DNA of 64,000 nucleotides from positions 1-64,000 of the forward strand of contig NZ_JABSNP010000016.1 in NCBI RefSeq assembly GCF_013294115.1, read 5' to 3'. Each line of letters begins with the position of its first letter. The stretch's first letter is position 1. The DNA is from Hymenobacter caeli. Its GTDB lineage: Bacteria; Bacteroidota; Bacteroidia; Cytophagales; Hymenobacteraceae. The position numbers were made by a program, and so were the translations under genes. The notes under the pieces were generated by a model. It worked only from the letters and a program-made list of their open reading frames with translations, ran no database searches and had not been told where the DNA came from. This document shows positions 50,571 through 58,327 of the stretch, piece after piece.

Positions 50571-50596
50571 GGCCCCGGCGCATTTGGCTGCTTCTG

Positions 50597-50639
50597 GCTG
50601 GGCCCGCTCCGCGCATTGCGGGGCGGGCCCAGCTTTTTT
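50597..50639 (+). terminator. Terminator of the desaturase gene
   Basis: gctgggcccgctccgc (50597-50612) and gcggggcgggcccagc (50618-50633) form a stable stem followed by tttttt. Confidence 0.85.
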
Positions 50640-52101
50640 ATTGGGGCTGAAAGTTTTTGATCAGCGCCACGTAAAACCGGATTGCTCGTTCGTAGTCGGC
50701 CACGCCAATCCGCTCGTTGGTGCCGTGCAGGCGCTGGATGTCGGCCTCGGCCATGGGCAGGGGCGAGAAGCGGTACACGTTGGGGCTAAGGCCGGCGTAG
50801 GTGCTGGCGTCGGTGGCCCCCACCAGCACGTAGGGGGCCACCAGGGCCCCCGGAAACACGCTGCCGATGGTGCGGTGCAGCGTCTGAAACGCGGCCGCCC
50901 CGGGGTCGGACACCGGCGCGGGCTCGTGGCCCGGGCCGAGCAGGCGCACCCGCACCCGCTCGTCGCCGACGATGCGCCGGACTTCCCGCACCACGCCGGC
51001 CACCGAGTCGCCGGGCAGGAGGCGGAAGTTGACGGTGGCCGTGGCGTCGATGGGCAGCACGTTGTCTTTGCTGCCGGCCCGGAAGATGGTGGGGGCCGTG
51101 GTGGTGCGCAGCGCCGCGTTGCCGGAGGCGGTGCCGGCCAGCGTGCGCTCAATCAGGGGCCCGAACAGCCAGCGGTTGGCAAACACCAGGCGCTTACCGA
51201 ACGGCACTTCCGAGGCCAGGTAATCGAGCAGGTGGCCCACGCCGCCGTCGAGCCGGGCCGGAAAAGGATTGGCTTCCAGCCGGGCCACGGCCGCCGCTAC
51301 CAGGCCGATACTGGTGTGGGCGGGCGGCATGGACGAGTGGCCGCCCGCGCCCACGGCGCTGAGTTCCAGGCTCAGGTAGCCCTTTTCGCCGATGCCCACC
51401 AGCGCCACCGGCCGGGCCAGGCCCGCCACGCCGTCGGTTTTGATGAGGCCGCCCTCGTCGAGGATGAATTCGGGCCGGACGCCGCGCTGCTTCAAGGCGG
51501 CGGCGATGGCGGCGGCCCCGCGCTGGCCCAGGGTTTCTTCGTCCTGGCCAAACGCCAGCAGCACGGTGCGCGCGGGCCGGAAGCCGGTGCCGAGCAGGTA
51601 CTCTACGGCTTCCAGCTGGCCGAGTACACTCATCTTGTCGTCGAGCGTGCCCCGGCCGTAGAGGTAGCCGCCGGCCGTGCGCCCGGCAAAGGGCGGCTGC
51701 TGCCACCGCGCTTCACTGCCCGGCTGCACGGGCACCACGTCGTAGTGGGCCAGCAGCAGCACGGGTTTTAGGGCCGGGTCGCGGCCGGTCCACTCGTACA
51801 GCAGGCCGTAGGTATTGAACGTCTGGCGGCGCAGCTGCTGGTGCACCCGCGGGTACGCCCGCCGCAAAAAGGCCACGAACCGCCCGAACTGCGCCGTGTC
51901 GGTCTGGGCAAAATCAGTGGTCGACACCGTGGGGATGCGCACGGCCGCCGCCAGCCGCGCCACCGCCGAATCGGGCACGGCCACGGGCGCGGGCGGCGGC
52001 TGGGGCCCCAGCTGGTGCCGGGGCACGCGCAGCGTGTTCAGCACCAGCACCGCGGCCAGCCCCAGCAGCGCCCACCCCAACAGTCGAAGAACGAAACGCA
52101 T
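50638..52101 (-). CDS. M20-family metallopeptidase (carboxypeptidase S-like), membrane-anchored
   Basis: A 487-aa peptidase with an N-terminal signal-anchor (about residues 5-22). The di-zinc site is visible as H119-x-D121 (LLAHYDVVPV), bridging D154 (GRGTLDDKM), E188/E189 (FGQDEET) and the later DEGG. The dimerisation domain is in the middle. The overall pattern and length match the CPS1-like branch of M20. It likely trims short peptides at the outer side of the inner membrane. It stands in a minus-strand run with the LysM protein upstream (25 bases), so co-transcription is plausible. Confidence 0.9.
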   Translation of the reverse strand: MRFVLRLLGWALLGLAAVLVLNTLRVPRHQLGPQPPPAPVAVPDSAVARLAAAVRIPTVSTTDFAQTDTAQFGRFVAFLRRAYPRVHQQLRRQTFNTYGLLYEWTGRDPALKPVLLLAHYDVVPVQPGSEARWQQPPFAGRTAGGYLYGRGTLDDKMSVLGQLEAVEYLLGTGFRPARTVLLAFGQDEETLGQRGAAAIAAALKQRGVRPEFILDEGGLIKTDGVAGLARPVALVGIGEKGYLSLELSAVGAGGHSSMPPAHTSIGLVAAAVARLEANPFPARLDGGVGHLLDYLASEVPFGKRLVFANRWLFGPLIERTLAGTASGNAALRTTTAPTIFRAGSKDNVLPIDATATVNFRLLPGDSVAGVVREVRRIVGDERVRVRLLGPGHEPAPVSDPGAAAFQTLHRTIGSVFPGALVAPYVLVGATDASTYAGLSPNVYRFSPLPMAEADIQRLHGTNERIGVADYERAIRFYVALIKNFQPQ

Positions 52102-52126
52102 AGGGCAGCGGGGTAAAAAGGGAGAA

Positions 52127-54391
52127 TCAGCGGGCCAGGGGGGCGTTCATGCGCAGCACTTCGCCGAGGCGCACGCTGGCGTCGGGCTTTTTATTCCAGG
52201 CCTGCAAGTCGCTCACGGTTACCTGGTAGCGTTTGGCCAGAGCGTACAGGGTTTCGCCGGGCAGCACCGCGTGCCATACGGCAGCACCGGGCGCGGGTGG
52301 GGCTGGGGCCCCGCCCGCACCGGGCGCGGCGGGGCGCGGCTGGTAGGTGATGTTGCGGGTCGAAGCCGGGGCCTCTGCCACGGGCCCGGGGCCCGGCAGC
52401 GCCGGGCGCGGGGTAGCCGTCGGTGCGGCGGGGGCCCCTGGTGCGGACGGTGGACTCAGCCGCAGCACCTGGCCCACGGCGAGGCCGGCGTTGGGCGGCA
52501 GCTGGTTCCAGGCCAGCAGGTCGGCGGGGCGCAGGTTGTAGCGCCGGGCAATGGCGTACACGCCTTCGTGGGGCTGCACCTGGTAGCGGCCGGGGGCGGC
52601 TAGCCCGGCCGCTGCCGCTGTTGCGGCGGGCTGGGCCAAAGCCTTCGGCGCAGCAGCGGGGGTGGGGCGGACCGGGGCCATTACGGGCCGGGTCGGGGTA
52701 GTAACAGGGGTAACGACAGGGCGCACGGCTATTGGCACCGGCCGTACCACGGGTCCGGCCGGCGCGGGGGCCGGTGGCAGCGCGGGCCGCCGCTCGGGCA
52801 CGGCTGCTACCGGAGCCGGCACGGGCTCGTCGTCAGCGGGCTCGTCAATTACAGGCACGGGGGCGGGGGCTGGCCGGGGCGGTGCGGGCCGGTACACGAC
52901 GGTGGCGGCGGCCGGAATAGGGGCCGGGCCAGAAGCCAGGGGCCGGGGCCGCCCCGGCCGCGGGGCCGGCCAGCCGCTCAGCGAATCCGCGGAATCGTCG
53001 GCGTCGGCGGTGTCGTACCGCACCGGCGCGGGGTTGGGCCCGGCCGCCGGGCGGTAGGCCGGGGCCCCGGCCACGGGGCGGGCGGGCGGGGCGGTTTCGG
53101 CCGGGGGGCGGTACTCCACGGCCACGTCGCCGGGGCGGGTGTGGCGCAGCCACAGCACGCGGCCCGGGCGCAGGGCTTCGCGGCCGGCCAGGCGGTTTTT
53201 GCTGAGCAGGGCGTGCTGGCGGATGCCGAACCGCTGGGCCACATCGGCCACGGTTTCGTTGGGCCGCACCACGTAGTATTCCACGTCGGCGGCGTCGCGC
53301 TTGCCTTCGAGGTAGTAGGGCCGGCCGGGCACCACGCCGTCGAGCGGGCTCAGCTCGTTGTCGCGCAGGAAGCGCGGCAGGCGCAGGCCGCCGCGCCGGG
53401 CCAGGTCGCCGGGGGTATCGCCGGGCTGGGCGATGAGGGCCCGCAGGCCGTTGAGGCGCACCTGGCCGGCGTGGCGGGCGTCGGGGGCGGGCGGCGCGGG
53501 CAAGGCCGGATCGGCCCCGGCGCTTTGGCGGGCCAGCACGGCGGCGGCCCGGGCGTCGGTGGCCCCGGGCACCACCAAGGTGTAGGCCCGGCCGTCGGCG
53601 GGCACGGTGGCGGCCAGCAGCCAGCGGTTCTGGGCGGCCAGGTCGGCCACCGTTACGCCCAGGGCCTGCGCCTGCTGGGCCAGGCCCTGGCCCGGCGCGG
53701 CCGGCAGCTCGCGCAGCCGCGCCGGGTGCGGGTTCAGGCCGCAGGCGGGCTCGTAGGCCACCTTCTGGGCCAGGAACATCAGCACGTAGGGCGAGGTGTC
53801 GGCCGTGATGGCCATCTCGGTGGCCCCGGCGTCGGTGGGCAGGGTGTAGGGCCGCACGCCGCCCAGGCCGGTGTAGTAGCTCAGCAGCGCGTCGAGCCAG
53901 TTGTGCAGGGCGGCGTTGTTTTGGGTGAGGTAGCGGGCGGCCCCGCGGGTGCTGGCGGCCAGGTGCCGGCGCTCGTCCACGGCGGCGTCCACGCGCAGGC
54001 CCAGGGCGGTGGCGGTTTCGCGCTTGAACTGCCAGTAGCCCACCGCGCCGTGGGGGCTCTGGGCATCGGGCTGGAGGGCGCTTTCCTGCAAGGCCAGGTA
54101 GCGAAAATCGCGCGGCACGCCCGCCTGCTGCAAGGTTTGGTCGATGAGCGGAAACGCGGCGTCGGCCAAATCCACCCGCGCCTGAAACGAGGGCTGGTGC
54201 CGGACCAGCGCATCGGCCCGGAGCTGCACGAGGTGCTGGGCCTCTTCAGTCAATACCAGGTGCAGGCCCAGGGCGTCCATTTCGGCGGGCACGGCCGGGC
54301 GGGGGCGGGGCGGGCCCTGGGCCGCCGCTGGGCCGCCGGCCAGGGCCAGCAGCGCCAGCAGCAAAAAGCAGGGATTTATTGGGAAATGCAA
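52127..54391 (-). CDS. Lytic-transglycosylase-like protein with LysM repeats
   Basis: A 754-aa secreted protein. The start is probably the TTG at 54391, which gives a good signal peptide (LHFPINPCFLLLALLAL... to AAAQG); no ATG gives a better one. An SLT-type domain (about residues 50-240) has the catalytic Glu and context ALQESAL and SPHGAVGYWQF. At least three LysM-type repeats (near residues 380-430, 620-665 and 690-740) bind peptidoglycan. A long Pro/Ala/Val linker lies between. It probably cuts or remodels peptidoglycan, like MltD. Start codon and domain edges are less certain than the family. Confidence 0.8.
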   Translation of the reverse strand: MHFPINPCFLLLALLALAGGPAAAQGPPRPRPAVPAEMDALGLHLVLTEEAQHLVQLRADALVRHQPSFQARVDLADAAFPLIDQTLQQAGVPRDFRYLALQESALQPDAQSPHGAVGYWQFKRETATALGLRVDAAVDERRHLAASTRGAARYLTQNNAALHNWLDALLSYYTGLGGVRPYTLPTDAGATEMAITADTSPYVLMFLAQKVAYEPACGLNPHPARLRELPAAPGQGLAQQAQALGVTVADLAAQNRWLLAATVPADGRAYTLVVPGATDARAAAVLARQSAGADPALPAPPAPDARHAGQVRLNGLRALIAQPGDTPGDLARRGGLRLPRFLRDNELSPLDGVVPGRPYYLEGKRDAADVEYYVVRPNETVADVAQRFGIRQHALLSKNRLAGREALRPGRVLWLRHTRPGDVAVEYRPPAETAPPARPVAGAPAYRPAAGPNPAPVRYDTADADDSADSLSGWPAPRPGRPRPLASGPAPIPAAATVVYRPAPPRPAPAPVPVIDEPADDEPVPAPVAAVPERRPALPPAPAPAGPVVRPVPIAVRPVVTPVTTPTRPVMAPVRPTPAAAPKALAQPAATAAAAGLAAPGRYQVQPHEGVYAIARRYNLRPADLLAWNQLPPNAGLAVGQVLRLSPPSAPGAPAAPTATPRPALPGPGPVAEAPASTRNITYQPRPAAPGAGGAPAPPAPGAAVWHAVLPGETLYALAKRYQVTVSDLQAWNKKPDASVRLGEVLRMNAPLAR

Positions 54392-54410
54392 GGAAGTAGC
54401 AGCAAGCGAG

Positions 54411-54417
54411 CAAAGTA
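54411..54417 (-). promoter_or_regulatory. Possible -7 box near the LysM gene
   Basis: The minus strand reads tgtactttgctcgc, close to TAnnTTTG but one base short. It lies only about 20 bases upstream of the TTG start, so a nearly leaderless transcript would be needed if this is the promoter. Confidence 0.3.
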
Positions 54418-54450
54418 CAAAGAACGGCCTTTGCGCTGCTTCCGCGGTGG

Positions 54451-57400
54451 CTATGCCCCGCCGGGCGGGGGGCCGCCCCCGCCGGGGCCCCCGCCGCCCG
54501 GAGGCGGCCCCCCGCCGTCGGGCGGGCCGAAGCCGCCGCGCCGCCCGCCGCCTTCGCCGCGCCCGGGGCGGCCCTCGCCGGGGGCCGTGGGCACCTGCAC
54601 GTTGCCGCTGCGGATGTTGTAGGTGAACATCAGCATGAAGTAGCGCTGCAAAATGGTGGTGCGCACGTCTTCGTAGTAGGCCTCCGTCACGTTGCGCTGG
54701 ATGCTGCGGTTCTGGCCCAGCAGGTCGAAGGCGTAGATTTTGATTTCGCCGCGCTGGCCCGGAAACACCTTCTTGCCCAGGCTGGCGTTCCACAAAATGT
54801 ACTGCTGGTTGTAGCCCGCCGAGAGGCCGGCGTAGGCCTGGTGGGCCACGTCGGTCTGGATGTTGATGCCGGGGCCCACAATCCAGCCCAGGCGCAGGCG
54901 CGTTATCTGCGAGTAATAATTCGTGTTGAGGCGGGTTTGCAGCGTGTTGCGCACGTAGTTCTCGGCGCCGTTGGTCGAGAGCGTGAAGTCGAGCTGCGGG
55001 CTGATGTTGGAGCTGAGCACGATGCCCGCGCCCAGGGCCGGCGTGCGGGCGTAGTTCAGGCCCCCGTTCACGATGCCCGGGCTCTGGGCGAAGCTGGCGT
55101 TCAGGTTCACGTTCAGGTTGGTCTTGATGGCCGTGATGGGCCGGCCGTAGCTGGCCTGGGTGCGCACGTTGTACTCCTGGCTCAGGTTGGTGGGCTGGAT
55201 GAGTTGGCCGCCGGCGGGCAGCGCCACCGCGCCCGCGCCCTCGGGCATCACGGTGGTGTCGCGGGCGGCCACGATGGTGCGGTTGGCAATCGGGTTCTGG
55301 GTGAACGAGCCCGAGAGCAGGGCGAAGAAGTTGCTCGACTTGGCCAGGTTCGAGGCCGAGTAGCGCAGCACCGCCGAGTGGGCGTATTCCTGCCGCAGGT
55401 TGGGGTTGCCGATGGTGAGCTGCAAGGGGTTGGAGTTGTTTACCACGGCCTGCAGCTGGCTGATGCTGGGCGGGTTGGTGCTGGTGCGGTAGAAGAAGCG
55501 CAGGTTTTTCTGGCGCGAAAACCGGTAGTTCAGCATGGCCTGGGGCAGCAGGTTCACGTAGGTGTAGCGCCCCGTGCCGGGCCGCGGGAACTGCGCCGTG
55601 CTCATCAGCTCCGAGTACTGGCCGGCCACGCCCAGGCTGCCCTGGTACTTGGGCGTCACGTGCCGGTAGCTCAGGCCGCCCGCCTGCGTGAGGTAATAGT
55701 TCTGAAACACGTTGCTCAGGGCCGTGTCGAGGCGCGCGCTCTGCCGGCCGGCGTCGGCGTAGTCCAGCGTGCGCTTGTCGGAGTTGTTGGGCGCGTAGTT
55801 CACGCTGTAGTTGGCCTGGAGCTGGTCGCGCTTGCTCAGCGGCTCGGTGTAGGCCAGATTGGCCCCCGCGTTGCTGCCGTACTGGGCCAGGTCGCTGTGC
55901 TGGTTGAGGTTGGCGTTCGGCGAGCCGGTGTTGGTGGTGAGCAGGTCGGAGTTGCCGTTTTTGTTGTTGTAGCCGCCGCTCAGATTCAGCGAAAGGGTGC
56001 GGCCCGCGCGGCGGTAGCGGTGGCGCAGCAGCAAGGTGCCGCTGGTGTTCACGCCCCGGTACTTGGCCGCGTAGTCGGAGTTAATCTGGCTTTGGGCCAC
56101 CCCGCCGCTGGCCGTCAGGCCCTGCAAGGTGCTGGTGCCGTCGTTCACCTGGTAGCTCAGGCGCGGGATGAACAGCAGCGAGTTGGCCGAGTCGATTTGG
56201 TGCTCCAGGCGCAGGTTGAAGCGGTTGTTGGTGTTCACGCTGCCCGTGTTGGCGTCCTGGGTGTAGGTGGTGTTGGCCGCCGTCACGTAGTAGCGCTGCG
56301 TGTTGCTGAGCACCCGGTTGTCGGCCCGGTTGAAAAAGTAGCTGCCCGTCAGCTCGGTTTTCTTGTTCCAGCTGTTCGAGTAGTTCAGGCCCAGGGCGTT
56401 GGTTTTGGTGATGCCGCCGCTCTGGTTCACCAAAAAGTTGTTGGAGGCCCCGCCGCCGCCCCCACCGCCGCCGCCTCCACCCCCGCGGCCCCCGCCGCCC
56501 TGGTTCGAGTTGCCCACCACGCCCAGCAGGTCGTCGGTGCCGAAGTTCTGCTCGTTCACGTTGTTGCTCTGCGCCAGCACCGACACGCGCTGGTCGCCGT
56601 GGAAGTTGTTGATGTTGCCGTTCAGCCGGTAGCGCACCGCGTCGTTCTGGGCCGCGTCGGTCTGGCCTGAAGGCCCCACGCCGCCCACCACGCGCCCGAA
56701 GCTGCCGTTGCGGTACTCCTGCTTCGTCACCACGTTGATGGTCTTGGTGGTGTTACCGTCGTCGAAGCCCGAAAACCGGCTCTGCTCGCTGCGCTGGTCG
56801 AACACCTCAATCTTGTCGATGGCGTCGGCGGGCAGGTTTTTGAGCACCGCGTCGGGGTCGGTGCCGAAGAAGGGTTTGCCGTCCACCAGCACCTGCTGCA
56901 CGGTTTCGCCCTGGGCCTGCACCTTGCCGTCGGTGCCCACCGTCACGCCGGGCATCTTTTGGAGCAGGTCGCCGGCCGTGGCGTCGGGGTTGGTTTTGAA
57001 GGCCCGGGCGTTGAACTGGGTCGTGTCGCCCTTCTGGCTCGACAGCCGGGCCTCGGCCGTCACCACCACGCTTTTGAGCTGCACGCCGCCCGCCGCCAGG
57101 GCCAGCGTGCCCAGCCGCAGCGGCTCGGTGCCCACCGTCACGGCCTGGCGCAGGCGCTGGTAGCCCACAAACGAGGCGTCGAGCAGGTAGCGCCCGGGGG
57201 CCACGTTGTCGAACTGAAACGCGCCCTGGGCGTCGGCCGCCACGCCGCTGCGGGCCGAGTCGGGCAGGTGAATCAGCAATACGTTGGCCCCGATGAGCGG
57301 GCTCTGGTCCTTGCCATCGGCCACGCGCCCGCTCACGGGCACGGCGGTGGTTTGGGCATGGGCCGCCGCGGGGCCCAGCAGCAAGAGCGGCAGCAAGGAC

Positions 57401-57477
57401 CACAGATTTAACGGATTTTTAGCGGATTTAACGGATTTTCTGGGGGCCCGCGCCAGTAGGTTCTGTATTGTTTTCAT
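54451..57477 (-). CDS. TonB-dependent receptor-like outer-membrane protein with poly-Gly segment
   Basis: A 1008-aa outer-membrane protein. The signal sequence is unusual: an initial RKSVKSAKNPLNLW stretch derived from a repeat precedes the hydrophobic core. A carboxypeptidase-regulatory-like domain (about 45-125) and a plug (about 130-250) with QQVLVDGKPFFG and AIDKIEVF follow. The beta-barrel is of the OMP_b-brl_3 type. A long Gly-rich loop (13 or more consecutive Gly, about residues 325-345) sits in the barrel. The C-terminal tail is Gly/Pro-rich (GGGGPGGGGPPPGGA). This group is often found with TonB-like energy use or as an adhesin. The substrate is unknown. Confidence 0.88.
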   Translation of the reverse strand: MKTIQNLLARAPRKSVKSAKNPLNLWSLLPLLLLGPAAAHAQTTAVPVSGRVADGKDQSPLIGANVLLIHLPDSARSGVAADAQGAFQFDNVAPGRYLLDASFVGYQRLRQAVTVGTEPLRLGTLALAAGGVQLKSVVVTAEARLSSQKGDTTQFNARAFKTNPDATAGDLLQKMPGVTVGTDGKVQAQGETVQQVLVDGKPFFGTDPDAVLKNLPADAIDKIEVFDQRSEQSRFSGFDDGNTTKTINVVTKQEYRNGSFGRVVGGVGPSGQTDAAQNDAVRYRLNGNINNFHGDQRVSVLAQSNNVNEQNFGTDDLLGVVGNSNQGGGGRGGGGGGGGGGGGASNNFLVNQSGGITKTNALGLNYSNSWNKKTELTGSYFFNRADNRVLSNTQRYYVTAANTTYTQDANTGSVNTNNRFNLRLEHQIDSANSLLFIPRLSYQVNDGTSTLQGLTASGGVAQSQINSDYAAKYRGVNTSGTLLLRHRYRRAGRTLSLNLSGGYNNKNGNSDLLTTNTGSPNANLNQHSDLAQYGSNAGANLAYTEPLSKRDQLQANYSVNYAPNNSDKRTLDYADAGRQSARLDTALSNVFQNYYLTQAGGLSYRHVTPKYQGSLGVAGQYSELMSTAQFPRPGTGRYTYVNLLPQAMLNYRFSRQKNLRFFYRTSTNPPSISQLQAVVNNSNPLQLTIGNPNLRQEYAHSAVLRYSASNLAKSSNFFALLSGSFTQNPIANRTIVAARDTTVMPEGAGAVALPAGGQLIQPTNLSQEYNVRTQASYGRPITAIKTNLNVNLNASFAQSPGIVNGGLNYARTPALGAGIVLSSNISPQLDFTLSTNGAENYVRNTLQTRLNTNYYSQITRLRLGWIVGPGINIQTDVAHQAYAGLSAGYNQQYILWNASLGKKVFPGQRGEIKIYAFDLLGQNRSIQRNVTEAYYEDVRTTILQRYFMLMFTYNIRSGNVQVPTAPGEGRPGRGEGGGRRGGFGPPDGGGPPPGGGGPGGGGPPPGGA
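57390..57448 (-). repeat. AATCCGTTAAATC-type repeat, arm 1 (inside the receptor signal sequence)
   Basis: The minus strand has tandem words aatccgttaaatccgctaa followed by aatctgtggtcc. This copy is translated as KSVKSAKNPLNLWS in the receptor start. The opposite arm is at 57507-57562. Confidence 0.85.
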
Positions 57478-57506
57478 CACGCAAAAGCAAATCGTATAAA
57501 GATGCG

Positions 57507-57562
57507 GAGCCCCAAAAAATCCGTTGAATCCGTTAAAAATCCGCTAAATCTGTGGTCCTTTC
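57507..57562 (+). repeat. AATCCGTTAAATC-type repeat, arm 2 (overlaps the methyltransferase end)
   Basis: The plus strand carries aaaatccgttgaatccgtta, then aaaatccgctaaatctgtgg. It is an inverted copy of 57390-57448 and supplies the last residues (GPQI) and stop codon of the methyltransferase. Confidence 0.85.
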
Positions 57563-58197
57563 TTGCGCAGCAGCAGCAGGCCGTCGCGCAGGGGCAGCAG
57601 CACGGGCGCCACGCGCGGGTCGCGGGCCACGTGGTCGTTGAAGGCTTGTACGGCGGGCGTGTCCTTGTCGCCGGGCTTCAGCGCGTGGCCCGGCAGCACC
57701 TTGCCGCTCCACAGCACATTGTCAACGATAAGCAACCCGCCCGGCCGCACGTGGCCGATAACGGCCTCGAAGTAAGCCAGGTTGTGCCGCTTATCGGCGT
57801 CAATAAAGACCAGGTCCCACACTTCGTCGGCCAACCCGGGCAAAACGTCGTGCGCGTCGCCGATGTGCAGCGTCACGCGCCCGGCCAGGCCGGCCGCCGC
57901 CACGTAGCGCCGGATGCGCGCCTCCCGCTCGGGGTTGATTTCGATGGTGTGCAGGTGGCCGTCCGGGGCCAAACCCTCGGCCAGGCACAGGGTGGCGTAC
58001 CCGCAAAAGGTGCCGATTTCGAGCACGCGCCGGGGCCCCAGCAAATGGCTCAGCATACTCAAAAAGCGCCCCTGCACGTGGCCGCTGCTCATGCGCGGCA
58101 GCAGGGTTTGCAGGTGGGTTTCGCGGGTGAGGCGGGCCAGCAGCGGCGGCTCGGGCGCGGTGTGGGCGGCGGCGTAGTGCTCGGTCGGGGAAGCCAA
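57544..58197 (-). CDS. O-methyltransferase (class I, caffeoyl-CoA type)
   Basis: A 217-aa SAM-dependent methyltransferase. The SAM-binding motif I is VLEIGTFCGYAT (about residues 59-70), with motif II E in HTIEINPE and the metal-binding pair D-A-D (FIDADK) and D-N (IVDNVLWSG) of the magnesium-dependent O-methyltransferases. The start is TTG at 58197; no ATG lies upstream in frame. The last four residues and the stop come from an intergenic repeat, so the C-terminus is probably slightly altered. Substrate is unknown. It follows the membrane protein at 58328 on the same strand. Confidence 0.85.
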   Translation of the reverse strand: MASPTEHYAAAHTAPEPPLLARLTRETHLQTLLPRMSSGHVQGRFLSMLSHLLGPRRVLEIGTFCGYATLCLAEGLAPDGHLHTIEINPEREARIRRYVAAAGLAGRVTLHIGDAHDVLPGLADEVWDLVFIDADKRHNLAYFEAVIGHVRPGGLLIVDNVLWSGKVLPGHALKPGDKDTPAVQAFNDHVARDPRVAPVLLPLRDGLLLLRKKGPQI

Positions 58198-58327
58198 GGC
58201 GGTAGCGGATGGAGTGAGCGGCTTGTTGGCAGTGGGCGGGGCCCGGCGAACTGCGGCCGGCCAACGGGCCGCCCGCTGGCTTTCGACTACCTACCCAGGC
58301 GGGCGCGGGGCCCGGGGGCGGGCAAAA

